NCBI RefSeq assembly: GCF_041381155.1
Contig: NC_091135.1
Coordinates: 63,571,567-63,635,566 of the forward strand
Reading direction: 5' to 3'
DNA: 64,000 nt
Source: Argopecten irradians
Lineage: Eukaryota > Mollusca > Bivalvia > Pectinida > Pectinidae
In this document: positions 36,134 to 48,006 of the stretch, in pieces
How the letters are laid out: every line of letters begins with the position of its first letter
How positions within the stretch are numbered: the stretch's first letter is position 1
Position numbers and translations under genes: made by a program
Notes under the pieces: model-generated
The model's database searches: none
The model's input: the letters and a program-made list of their open reading frames with translations, nothing else
What the model was told of the DNA's origin: nothing

Positions 36134-37282
36134 TCAGTCAGGAAATTTAACCCATATACATTAATCAGTGGGCCCACAGTCAGGAAATTGTTAACTATAT
36201 ACATTGATCAGTGGGCCCCACAGTCAGGAAATTGTTAACCCATATACATTAATCATTGGGCCCCACAGTCAGAAAATTGTTAACCCATATACATTAATCA
36301 GTGGGCCCCACAGTCAGGAAAATTGTTAACCCATATACATTAATCAGTGGGCCCCACAGTCAGGAAATTGTTAACCCATATACATTAATCAGTGGGCCCC
36401 ACAGTCAGGAAATTGTTAACCCATATACATTAATCAGTGGGCCCCACAGTCAGGAAATTGTTAACCCATATACATTAATCATTGGGCCCCACAGTCAGGA
36501 AATTGTTAACCCATATACATTAATCAGTGGGCCCCACAGTCAGGAAATTGTTAACCCATATACATTAATCAGTGGGCCCCACAGTCAGGAAATTGTTAAC
36601 CCATATACATTAATCATTGGGCCCCACAGTCAGGAAATTGTTAACCCATATACATTAATCAGTGGGCCCCAAAGTCAGGAAATTGTTAACCCATATACAT
36701 TAATCATTGGGCCCCACAGTCAGGAAATTGTTAACCCATATACATTAATCATTGGGCCCCACAGTCAGGAAATTGTTAACCTATATACATTAATCAGTGG
36801 GCCCCACAGTCAGGAAATTGTTAACCCATATACATTAATCATTGGGCCCCACAGTCAGGAAATTGTTAACCCATATACATTAATCATTGGGCCCCACAGT
36901 CAGGAAATTGTTAACCTATATACATTGATCAGTGGGCCCCACAGTCAGGAAATTGTTAACCCATATACATTAATCAGTGGGCCCCACAGTCAGGAAATTG
37001 TTAACCCATATACATTAATCAGTGGGCCCCACAGTCAGGAAATTGTTAACCCATATACATTAATCAGTGGGCCCCACAGTCAGGAAATTGTTAACCCATA
37101 TACATTAATCATTGGGCCCCACAGTCATTAATCATTGGGCCCCACAGTCAGGAAATTGTTAACCCATATACATTAATCATTGGGCCCCACAGTCAGGAAA
37201 TTGTTAACCCATATACATTAATCATTGGGCCCCACAGTCAGGAAATTGTTAACCCATATACATTAATCATTGGGCCCCACAG
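36134..37282. repeat. Minisatellite, 45-bp unit, ~25 copies
   Basis: About 25.5 copies of a 45-bp unit carry GGGCCCCACAGTCAGGAAAT, TGTTAACCCATATACATTAA and TCAGT or TCATT. Copies are highly uniform, with a shortened unit near 37110-37140. The forward frame 36301-37131 (SQEIVNPYTLI repeats, 15 residues) is open because the unit is 3n long. It ends at the shortened unit and has no unique sequence, so it is not called a gene. Confidence 0.96.
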
Positions 37283-38043
37283 ATGTTTCTTTAACCTCAT
37301 CAGATAGTACAAAGTCATTATTTATCATATCACAATACAAACTATATGTATAAGAAAAAATAAGAAAAGTATAAAGTGAAAATGATGTGGAAATGACAAT
37401 ACATGTAAAAGACAATACATTGGTGGATATCACATATAGCACACGACATTCATCGTAATGTAAACCATTCTACAGTAAGTAGCATTTACTATAGAATCAT
37501 AACCCACATACAGAACCATTTCAACTAAGTTATACTAATATAACTTTGTTATCATAGTTATGAAAGAAAACTGTTTTAGCTTTTATTTCTTTACTGTAGT
37601 TACATCACATTTACACATTAAAACACAAAAATGGTTTCCGCGACATTTAAATCAGTACAGTTGTCATTACAAAGGACATTTTTCCATGAATATTTTCTAG
37701 ACTGAATTATCGATCATTGTTTGATTATGCATGAGCTTGTTTAAACATAAATTGCGTTACTTATTAACAGTCTAGCTTGGCATGCTATGTCAAATTTCAA
37801 ACAACTCTCAAGCACACAGAACAATTGCTATGTAAAATGAAATCACTAGGGGCACAGGAACTCTGCCCTAGAGACCTCAGTTGCCATGGCAATCGTTGGT
37901 AAGCTATTGAAATACAAATTTAAAATCTACATAGACTTTGAAAAAAAAGAGAAAATTAGGTTTTTCAACAATTAACAGTTTTTGAAAAGCTTCCAACTCA
38001 ATTCAAACGAAAGCTTTAAGCTAGTTTAAAACTGAAACATTTG
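37283..38043. other. Unique spacer containing an RFX-type X-box palindrome
   Basis: AT-rich unique DNA. GTTGCCATGGCAAT at 37880-37893 is one base from the symmetrical RFX X-box GTTGCCATGGCAAC. No transcription unit is recognisable nearby, so the site stands alone. Confidence 0.45.
37880..37893. promoter_or_regulatory. RFX X-box-like palindrome
   Basis: GTTGCCATGGCAAT matches 13 of 14 positions of the palindromic X-box bound by RFX factors, which are known for control of ciliary genes. The match is seen; use of the site is unproven, as no promoter or gene is visible within a few hundred bases. Confidence 0.3.
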
Positions 38044-38274
38044 GGAGCCTCTGTTTAACACCATGAAGCCTCTGTTTAACACCATGGAGCCTCTGTTTAA
38101 CACCATGGAGCCTCTGTTTAACACCATGGAGCCTCTGTTTAACACCATGGAGCCTTTGTTTAACACCATGGAGCCTCTGTTTAATACCATGGAGCCTTTG
38201 TTTAACACCATGGAGCCTCTGTTTAACACCATGGAGCCTCTGTTTAACACCATGGAGCCTTTGTTTAACACCAT
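38044..38274. repeat. Minisatellite, 21-bp unit, 11 copies
   Basis: Eleven near-perfect copies of a 21-bp unit hold GAGCCTCTGTTTAACACCAT. CTCTG and CTTTG are the only frequent variants. Each junction forms ACCATGG, a strong start-codon context, and the forward frame reads MEPLFNT again and again. Frames are open on both strands, so coding is unlikely. Its period is half that of the 42-bp arrays but the sequence is unrelated. Confidence 0.95.
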
Positions 38275-38434
38275 CACATTCATGTTTATATACACATGTA
38301 TGTTAAACCTGGCTTCATTTATCTCTCTCTCCTTGGTAAGGCAAATATAAAATCACTGATTTCTGCAGATTCTTGGTACCTGGTATGTACATAAAAGTAG
38401 TCACCTTCATAATGCACATTTAAATCTATCATGA

Positions 38435-38640
38435 AGATTTAGGTGTTAATTGTTCTAATTTCTGATTTTAATTATTCCAATATCTTACATTAATTGTTCT
38501 GATTTCTGATTTTAACTGTTCTAATTTCTGATTTTAATTATTCCAATTTCCGATATAAATTGTTCAAATTTCTCATTTTAACTCTTCTAATTTCTAATTT
38601 TTAACAGTTCCAAATTCAATTTTAATTAAACTTACAGCTA
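38435..38640. repeat. Degenerate AT-rich ~24-bp repeats
   Basis: Diverged copies of TTAATTGTTCTAATTTCTGA recur about every 23-24 bp, about eight times, with many substitutions. This looks like an old, decaying array. Confidence 0.6.
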
Positions 38641-40950
38641 ACTATGGACTGAGTGTCAATGAGAGCCTAAACAGGGCCGTCCACACTGATAGAGATACAG
38701 AACACATACACAGACCATCTTAGACGAGTGTTCACTTTGTAGGAAATTTAATAAAATGAGTCAGAACTTTTTTGAGCCTTAGCAAATACTTTTTACGACA
38801 AATCAAAGTAAAAAATAGTTATAGTAAAAATGCTGTTGTCCTGTTATATCTATTTACTGATTTACCACTGCATTTCCTACCTGTTGATTCATGTGGAAGC
38901 ATGCCTCAGTTAATAACTTGTAGGTATATTAGATTTGTTATTCTGCCTTTCAGACAGTAGATTCAAAGAAAAATATTATAATGAGATCAAAACAGAAAAA
39001 AAAAAAATCCAGATATATATTCTCTGTTAATTATATATAAAAAAAAAGAAAAAAATCAATTAAAAAATTAATGTTAATCATACATAAATGAAACATGTCA
39101 CCAATATTTTAAAACTTATACTATATATGTACATTTATATAGGTTTAACTCATAAAAAAATAAATAATAAGAATGTCGTTTAATACATGAAGTAGATCAG
39201 ACAGCCTAATACAAAGTCTGTAGAAAACTGATATAAAACAGCCAGGTGGTCTAGAAACAAACAAATGCTTAAATCACCAGGTATGTCTGATGGCTGTAAC
39301 AAATACTAGAGATCTAAAGGATAACAAGTAAAAACGTAGCACCAATTCACATCCCCGTCTCACTCACCTGTAACTTTATAATGAACTCTTCAATCTGCTG
39401 CAAAAGAAAGAAGAGTTCAAATGCCCCCTCCCCCTCGATATTCCACATGTTTGTTACAAGTAGGACATTTTGTACCCTAATTATGGTACCTGAAGGGATG
39501 GCTCAGTGGTTAAGGTGTTCAATGGTGTATATAAAGTACATATACATGTGAGAAATCATCCAGGTACTTTCTTTACCCATACCTGGTACTTTTTATACAC
39601 AGTACTGACCACTGGCCATCATTGGTCAGTGTCTGTTGTCTATAGGTGATTTCTGGGATACATCAATTAATTATATAATTTAGCTTTCTATATCATTTCC
39701 CTCCTAATCTGCCCAGGTATAAAATGTCAGCTTTGATATAATCTTTTGTAGATTAACCACCTCCAAAATAAAAAAAAAAAATCATTAAAAATTTATAAAT
39801 GATAGTAATATGTGTTGAATTCTATGTACCCTTTCTCTGCTAATTTGATATAAAATCAATTAGTCAAGTGCGAAAAAACCCTTGGAATTTTGCGGCAGGA
39901 GTGTGAGAACATTTTAAAATTTGGTGTTATCTATAATTAACTAGGTTAACTTAAACAAAGGCAGAATTACAAATCCCACAGGTAGTGAAAAGTTTTATAA
40001 TTAGCATCAGATGCAATGTTTAATTACTAATTATGCATCACACCATGTTTCCTGCTTGCCCTGTATATCTCCCAGAAGTCAGCCCACAAGTTCTCATTAT
40101 CAATTAAGCTGTCCACCATTTTACATGATACAAACTTTGATTAGAAGGAATGATGATGTATGCCCCAGTTGGGCCCTGTGTTAGCTCCCAGCATCATTAT
40201 AAAATCACTTCTAATAAAGGGTCTACCTAAATAATACAAGGCTACTTTAACATGAAGCTCTGAAACAATAGGACACTTACACTGACCTGAGTATAATGGT
40301 TTAATTGTATTAAGGTGCTGTAATACTGGTATGGTCATTTGGTGTCAGGACTTGGTGGTGCAACTCTAGCAGAAAAATCAATAGTTTGTTGATAGCACCT
40401 TACCAATACCTAGCTTAGATATCACAATAGTGGCTAGAAGTTTCCGGACCAGTACCTAGCAATACAATTTAACTTGTTCAAACCAGGCTAATTCGGATAC
40501 CGGTCCAGCACAATTAAATGGCATTTTCCTTCATCATTTATAGCAATTCTTTAACCCAGAAGCCTGGCTATACCGACCAAATATGCTGGTTCCTTTGACA
40601 TCCAGTTTACACAAGTTACTTTCTAAGCAACCACCTGTATATAACAACCACTTGCTTATAAGACCACACTATAGGGTCGTCAATGGCCATTTTAAACACT
40701 AAAGACCACTTGGTTTTAAAGTCACTGTTTTTCTTTGTCCCTTATGTATTAAGACCATATGGAATATTCTGGAAAAAAATCACCTATCTTAAGTTCTCCT
40801 GCCTGTCCTGCTAATTGCCTTGGAGATATGGAAGATTAGAAGGTGTTGGACACTTTAACCACTCAGCCACTCTGGTGTCAATCAATTATACTAGTAAAAT
40901 GCCATATGAATCCTTAGCCAGCATCAAAAAATATATTCCAGGAATACAGC
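38641..40950. other. Unique AT-rich spacer with two tRNA-like heads
   Basis: No gene is recognised. Two stretches resemble polymerase-III box A: GATGGCTCAGTGGTTAAGG near 39498 (plus), and TGGCTGAGTGGTTAAAG, the complement of about 40856-40872 (minus). Neither has a convincing box B, so they may be decayed SINE heads. A-rich homopolymer tracts lie near 38996 and 39040. Confidence 0.4.
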
Positions 40951-43900
40951 TAAGTTGTGTGAACAGTAGGACAGTCCATATTAGGTAAGGTGGAGGTAAA
41001 GTTGTGTGTACAGTAGGACAGTCCATATTAGGTGAAGTAAGGTGGAGGTTAAGTTGTGTGTACAGTAGGACAGTCCATATTAGGTAAATAAGGTGGAGGT
41101 AAAGTTGTGTGTACAGTAGGACAGTCCATATTAGGTAAGGTGGAGGTAAAGTTGTGTGTACAGTAGGACAGTCCATATTAGGTAAATAAGGTGGAGGTAA
41201 AGTTGTGTGTACAGTAGGACAGTCCATATTAGGTAAATAAGGTGGAGGTAAAGTTGTGTGTACAGTAGGACAGTCCATATTAGGTAAGTAAGGTGGAGGT
41301 AAAGTTGTGTGTACAGTAGGACAGTCCATATTAGGGTAATAAGGTGGAGGTAAAGTTGTGTGTACAGTAGGACAGTCCATATTAGGTAAATAAGGTGGAG
41401 GTAAAGTTGTGTGTACAGTAGGACAGTCCATATTAGGTAAGTAAGGTGGAGGTAAAGTTGTGTGTACAGTAGGACAGTCCATATTAGGTAAGTAAGGTGG
41501 AGGTAAAGTTGTGTGTACAGTAGGACAGTCCATATTAGGTAAGTAAGGTGGAGGTAAAGTTGTGTGTACAGTAGGACAGTCCATATTAGGTAAGTAAGTG
41601 GAGGTAAAGTTGTGTGTACAGTAGGACAGTCCATATTAGGTAAGTAAGGTGGAGGTAAAGTTGTGTGTACAGTAGGACAGTCCATATTAGGTAAGTAAGG
41701 TGGAGGTAAAGTTGTGTGTACAGTAGGACAGTCCATATTAGGTAAGTAAGGTGGAGGTAAAGTTGTGTGTACAGTAGGACAGTCCATATTAGGTAAGTAA
41801 GGTGGAGGTAAAGTTGTGTGTACAGTAGGACAGTCCATATTAGGTAAGGTGGAGGTAAAGTTGTGTGTACAGTAGGACAGTCCATATTAGGTAAGTAAGG
41901 TGGAGGTAAAGTTGTGTGTACAGTAGGACAGTCCATATTAGGTAAGTAAGGTGGAGGTAAAGTTGTGTGTACAGTAGGACAGTCCATATTAGGTAAGTAA
42001 GGTGGAGGTAAAGTTGTGTGTACAGTAGGACAGTCCATATTAGGTAAGTAAGGTGGAGGTAAAGTTGTGTGTGTACAGTAGGACAGTCCATATTAGGTAA
42101 GTAAGGTGGAGGTAAAGTTGTGTGTACAGTAGGACAGTCCATATTAGGTAAGTAAGGTGGAGGTAAAGTTGTGTGTACAGTAGGACAGTCCATATTAGGT
42201 AAGTAAGGTGGAGGTAAAGTTGTGTGTACAGTAGGACAGTCCATATTAGGTAAGTAAGGTGGAGGTAAAGTTGTGTGTACAGTAGGACAGTCCATATTAG
42301 GTAAGTAAGGTGGAGGTAAAGTTGTGTGTACAGTAGGACAGTCCATATTAGGTAAGTAAGGTGGAGGTAAAGTTGTGTGTACAGTAGGACAGTCCATATT
42401 AGGTAAGTAAGGTGGAGGTAAAGTTGTGTGTACAGTAGGACAGTCCATATTAGTTAAGTAAGGTGGAGGTAAAGTTGTGTGTACAGTAGGACAGTCCATA
42501 TTAGGTAAGTAAGGTGGAGGTAAAGTTGTGTGTACAGTAGGACAGTCCATATTAGGTAAGTAAGGTGGAGGTAAAGTTGTGTGTACAGTAGGACAGTCCA
42601 TATTAGGTAAGTAAGGTGGAGGTAAAGTTGTGTGTACAGTAGGACAGTCCATATTAGGTAAGTAAGGTGGAGGTAAAGTTGTGTGTACAGTAGGACAGTC
42701 CATATTAGGTAAGTAAGGTGGAGGTAAAGTTGTGTGTACAGTAGGACAGTCCATATTAGGTAAGTAAGGTGGAGGTAAAGTTGTGTGTACAGTAGGACAG
42801 TCCATATTAGGTAAGTAAGGTGGAGGTAAAGTTGTGTGTACAGTAGGACAGTCCATATTAGGTAAGTAAGGTGGAGGTAAAGTTGTGTGTACAGTAGGAC
42901 AGTCCATATTAGGTAAGTAAGGTGGAGGTAAAGTTGTGTGTACAGTAGGACAGTCCATATTAGGTAAAGTAAGGTGGAGGTAAAGTTGTGTGTACAGTAG
43001 GACAGTCCATATTAGGTAAGTAAGGTGGAGGTAAAGTGTGTGTGACACAGTAGGACAGTCCATATTAGGTAGACAGTAAGTAAGGTGGAGGTAAAGTTTG
43101 TGTGTACAGAAGGACAGTCCATATTAGGTAAGTAAGGTGGAGGTAAAGTTGTGTGTACAGTAGGACAGTCCATATTAGGTAAATAAGGTGGAGGTAAAGT
43201 TGTGTGTACAGTAGGACAGTCCATATTAGGTAAGTAAGGTGGAGGTAAAGTTGTGTGTACAGTAGGACAGTCCATATTAGGTAAGTAAGGTGGAGGTAAA
43301 GTTGTGTGTACAGTAGGACAGTCCATATTAGGTAAATAAGGTGGAGGTAAAGTTGTGTGTACAGTAGGACAGTCCATATTAGGTAAGTAAGGTGGAGGTA
43401 AAGTTGTGTGTACAGTAGGACAGTCCATATTAGGTAAGTAAGGTGGAGGTAAAGTTGTGTGTACAGTAGGACAGTCCATATTAGGTAAGTAAGGTGGAGG
43501 TAAAGTTGTGTGTACAGTAGGACAGTCCATATTAGGTAAGTAAGGTGGAGGTAAAGTTGTGTGTACAGTAGGACAGTCCATATTAGGTAAGTAAGGTGGA
43601 GGTAAAGTTGTGTGTACAGTAGGACAGTCCATATTAGGTAAGTAAGGTGGAGGTAAAGTTGTGTGTACAGTAGGACAGTCCATATTAGGTAAATAAGGTG
43701 GAGGTAAAGTTGTGTGTACAGTAGGACAGTCCATATTAGGTAAGTAAGGTGGAGGTAAAGTTGTGTGTACAGTAGGACAGTCCATATTAGGTAAGTAAGG
43801 TGGAGGTAAAGTTGTGTGTACAGTAGGACAGTCCATATTAGGTAAGTAAGGTGGAGGTAAAGTTGTGTGTACAGTAGGACAGTCCATATTAGGTGAAGTA

Positions 43901-46900
43901 AGGTGGAGGTAAAGTTGTGTGTACAGTAGGACAGTCCATATTAGGTAAGTAAGGTGGAGGTAAAGTTGTGTGTACAGTAGGACAGTCCATATTAGGTAAG
44001 TAAGGTGGAGGTAAAGTTGTGTGTACAGTAGGACAGTCCATATTAGGTAAGTAAGGTGGAGGTAAAGTTGTGTGTACAGTAGGACAGTCCATATTAGGTA
44101 AGTAAGGTGGAGGTAAAGTTGTGTGTACAGTAGGACAGTCCATATTAGGTAAATAAGGTGGAGGTAAAGTTGTGTGTACAGTAGGACAGTCCATATTAGG
44201 TAAGTAAGGTGGAGGTAAAGTTGTGTGTACAGTAGGACAGTCCATATTAGGTAAGTAAGGTGGAGGTAAAGTTGTGTGTACAGTAGGACAGTCCATATTA
44301 GGTAAGTAAGGTGGAGGTAAAGTTGTGTGTACAGTAGGACAGTCCATATTAGGTAAGTAAGGTGGAGGTAAAGTTGTGTGTACAGTAGGACAGTCCATAT
44401 TAGGTGAAGTAAGGTGGAGGTAAAGTTGTGTGTACAGTAGGACAGTCCATATTAGGTGAAGTAAGGTGGAGGTAAAGTTGTGTGTACAGTAGGACAGTCC
44501 ATATTAGGTAAGTAAGGTGGAGGTAAAGTTGTGTGTACAGTAGGACAGTCCATATTAGGTAAGTAAGGTGGAGGTAAAGTTGTGTGTACAGTAGGACAGT
44601 CCATATTAGGTAAGTAAGGTGGAGGTAAAGTTGTGTGTACAGTAGGACAGTCCATATAAGTAGAAGTCCATATTAGGTAAGTAAGTGGAGGTAAAGTTGT
44701 GTGTACAGTAGGACAGTCCATATTAGGTAAGGTAAGTGTGTGGAGGGTAAAGTTGTGTGTACAGTAGGACAGTCCATATTAGGTAAGTAAGGTGGAGGTA
44801 AAGTTGTGTGTACAGAGGACAGTCCATATTAGGTAAGTAAGGTGGAGGTAAAGTTGTGTGTACAGTAGGACAGTCCATATTAGGTAAGTAAGGTGGAGGT
44901 AAAGTTGTGTGTACAGTAGGACAGTCCATATTAGGTAAGTAAGGTGGAGGTAAAGTTGTGTGTACAGAAGGACAGTCCATATTAGGTAAGTAAGGTGGAG
45001 GTAAAGTTGTGTGTACAGTAGGACAGTCCATATTAGGTAAGTAAGGTGGAGGTAAAGTTGTGTGTACAGTAGGACAGTCCATATTAGGTAAGTAAGGTGG
45101 AGGTAAAGTTGTGTGTACAGTAGGACAGTCCATATTAGGTAAGTAAGGTGGAGGTAAAGTTGTGTGTACAGTAGGACAGTCCATATTAGGTAAGTAAGGT
45201 GGAGGTAAAGTTGTGTGTACAGTAGGACAGTCCATATTAGGTAAGTAAGGTGGAGGTAAAGTTGTGTGTACAGTAGGACAGTCCATATTAGGTAAGTAAG
45301 GTGGAGGTAAAGTTGTGTGTACAGTAGGACAGTCCATATTAGGTAAGTAAGGTGGAGGTAAAGTTGTGTGTACAGTAGGACAGTCCATATTAGGTAAGTA
45401 AGGTGGAGGTAAAGTTGTGTGTACAGTAGGACAGTCCATATTAGGTAATAAGGAGTGGTAAAGCCTAGTAAGGTGGAGTAAAGTTGTGTGTACAGTAGGA
45501 CAGTCCATATTAGGTAAGTAAGGTGGAGGTAAAGTTGTGTGTACAGTAGGACAGTCCATATTAGGTAAGTAAGGTGGAGGTAAAGTTGTGTGTACAGTAG
45601 GACAGTCCATATTAGGTAAGTAAGGTGGAGGTAAAGTTGTGTGTACAGTAGGACAGTCCATATTAGGTAAGTAAGGTGGAGGTAAAGTTGTGTGTACAGT
45701 AGGACAGTCCATATTAGGTAAGTAAGGTGGAGGTAAAGTTGTGTGTACAGTAGGACAGTCCATATTAGGTTAAGTAAGGTGGAGGTAAAGTTGTGTGTAC
45801 AGTAGGACAGTCCATATTAGGTAAGTAAGGTGGAGGTAAAGTTGTGTGTACAGTAGGACAGTCCATATTAGGTAAGTAAGGTGGAGGTAAAGTTGTGTGT
45901 ACAGTAGGACAGTCCATATTAGGTAAGTAAGGTGGAGGTAAAGTTGTGTGTACAGTAGGACAGTCCATATTAGGTAAATAAGGTGGAGGTAAAGTTGTGT
46001 GTACAGTAGGACAGTCCATATTAGGTAAGTAAGGTGGAGGTAAAGTTGTGTGTACAGTAGGACAGTCCATATTAGGTAAGTAAGGTGGAGGTAAAGTTGT
46101 GTGTACAGTAGGACAGTCCATATTAGGTAATAAGGTGGAGGTAAAGTTGTGTGTACAGTAGGACAGTCCATATTAGGTAAGTAAGGTGGAGGTAAAGTTG
46201 TGTGTACAGTAGGACAGTCCATATTAGGTAAGTAAGGTGGAGGTAAAGTTGTGTGTACAGTAGGACAGTCCATATTAGGTAAGTAAGGTGGAGGTAAAGT
46301 TGTGTGTACAGTAGGACAGTCCATATTAGGTAAGTAAGGTGGAGGTAAAGTTGTGTGTACAGTAGGACAGTCCATATTAGGTAAGTAAGGTGGAGGTAAA
46401 GTTGTGTGTACAGTAGGACAGTCCATATTAGGTAAGTAAGGTGGAGGTAAAGTTGTGTGTACAGTAGGACAGTCCATATTAGGTAAGTAAGGTGGAGGTA
46501 AAGTTGTGTGTACAGTAGGACAGTCCATATTAGGTAAGTAAGGTGGAGGTAAAGTTGTGTGTACAGTAGGACAGTCCATATTAGGTAAGTAAGGTGGAGG
46601 TAAAGTTGTGTGTACAGTAGGACAGTCCATATTAGGTAAGTAAGGTGGAGGTAAAGTTGTGTGTACAGTAGGACAGTCCATATTAGGTAAGTAAGGTGGA
46701 GGTAAAGTTGTGTGTACAGTAGGACAGTCCATATTAGGTAAGTAAGGTGGAGGTAAAGTTGTGTGTACAGTAGGACAGTCCATATTAGGTAAGTAAGGTG
46801 GAGGTAAAGTTGTGTGTACAGTAGGACAGTCCATATTAGGTAAGTAAGGTGGAGGTAAAGTTGTGTGTACAGTAGGACAGTCCATATTAGGTAAGTAAGG

Positions 46901-48006
46901 TGGAGGTAAAGTTGTGTGTACAGTAGGACAGTCCATATTAGGTAAGTAAGGTGGAGGTAAAGTTGTGTGTACAGTAGGACAGTCCATATTAGGTAAATAA
47001 GGTGGAGGTAAAGTTGTGTGTACAGTAGGACAGTCCATATTAGGTAAATAAGGTGGAGGTAAAGTTGTGTGTACAGTAGGACAGTCCATATTAGGTAAGT
47101 AAGGTGGAGGTAAAGTTGTGTGTACAGTAGGACAGTCCATATTAGGTAAAGTAAGGTGGAGGTAAAGTTGTGTGTACAGTAGGACAGTCCATATTAGGTA
47201 AATAAGGTGGAGGTAAAGTTGTGTGTACAGTAGGACAGTCCATATTAGGTAAATAAGGTGGAGGTAAAGTTGTGTGTACAGTAGGACAGTCCATATTAGG
47301 TAAGTAAGGTGGAGGTAAAGTTGTGTGTAACAGTAGGACAGTCCATATTAGGTAAATAAGGTGGAGGTAAAGTTGTGTGTACAGTAGGACAGTCCATATT
47401 AGGTAAGTAAGGTGGAGGTAAAGTTGTGTGTACAGTAGGACAGTCCATATTAGGTAAGGTGGAGGTAAAGTTGTGTGTACAGTAGGACAGTCCATATTAG
47501 GTAAGTAAGGTGTAAAGTGTGTACAGTAGGACAGTCCATATTAGGTAAATAAGGTGGAGGTAAAGTTGTGTGTACAGTAGGACAGTCCATATTAGGTAAG
47601 TAAGGTGGAGGTAAAGTTGTGTGTACAGAAGGACAGTCCATATTAGGTAAGTAAGGTGGAGGTAAAGTTGTGTGTACAGTAGGACAGTCCATATTAGGTA
47701 AGTAAGGTGGAGGTAAAGTTGTGTGTACAGTAGGACAGTCCATATTAGGTAAGTAAGGTGGAGGTAAAGTTTGTGTGTACAGTAGGACAGTCCATATTAG
47801 GTAAGTAAGGTGGAGGTAAAGTTGTGTGTACAGTAGGACAGTCCATATTAGTAAGGTGGAGGTAATGGTAAGTGGCATATTGTGTAGTAAGGTGGAGGTT
47901 AAGTTGTGTGTACAGTAGGACAGTCCATATTAGGTAAGTAAGGTGGAGGTAAAGTTGTGTGTACAGTAGGACAGTCCATATTAGGTAAGTAAGGTGGAGG
48001 TAAAGT
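40951..48006. repeat. Minisatellite, 51-bp unit, ~138 copies, very uniform, G-rich strand on plus
   Basis: About 138 copies of a 51-bp unit hold GTAAGGTGGAGGTAAAGTTG, TGTGTACAGTAGGACAGTCC and ATATTAGGTAA. Most copies are identical apart from AGGTAAGTAAGG or AGGTAAATAAGG and occasional 3-4-bp losses. The plus-strand unit has about 17 G and 4 C, a strong skew kept over 7 kb. Most units carry AGGTAAGT, a consensus 5' splice site. Minus-strand frames (MDCPTVHTTLPPPYLPN, 17 residues, up to 456 in a row) follow from 3n length and lack of stops. Two minus frames are open in places and no unique ends exist. Rearranged units lie near 43030-43100, 44655-44760, 45440-45480 and 47500-47900. Confidence 0.97.

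Noticed and set aside
39495-39515. tRNA gene suggested by GATGGCTCAGTGGTTAAGG
   Set aside because: Box A fits, but there is no box B and no acceptor-stem pairing at the right distance. At most it is a decayed SINE head.
40850-40875. Minus-strand tRNA or SINE head (TGGCTGAGTGGTTAAAG)
   Set aside because: No box B or tail and no flanking duplication could be found.
41840-47140. Proline-rich minus-strand frames of 290-456 residues in the 51-bp array
   Set aside because: The period is 51 (3n) without stops, several frames are open, no flanking unique coding sequence exists, and frames end at repeat indels.
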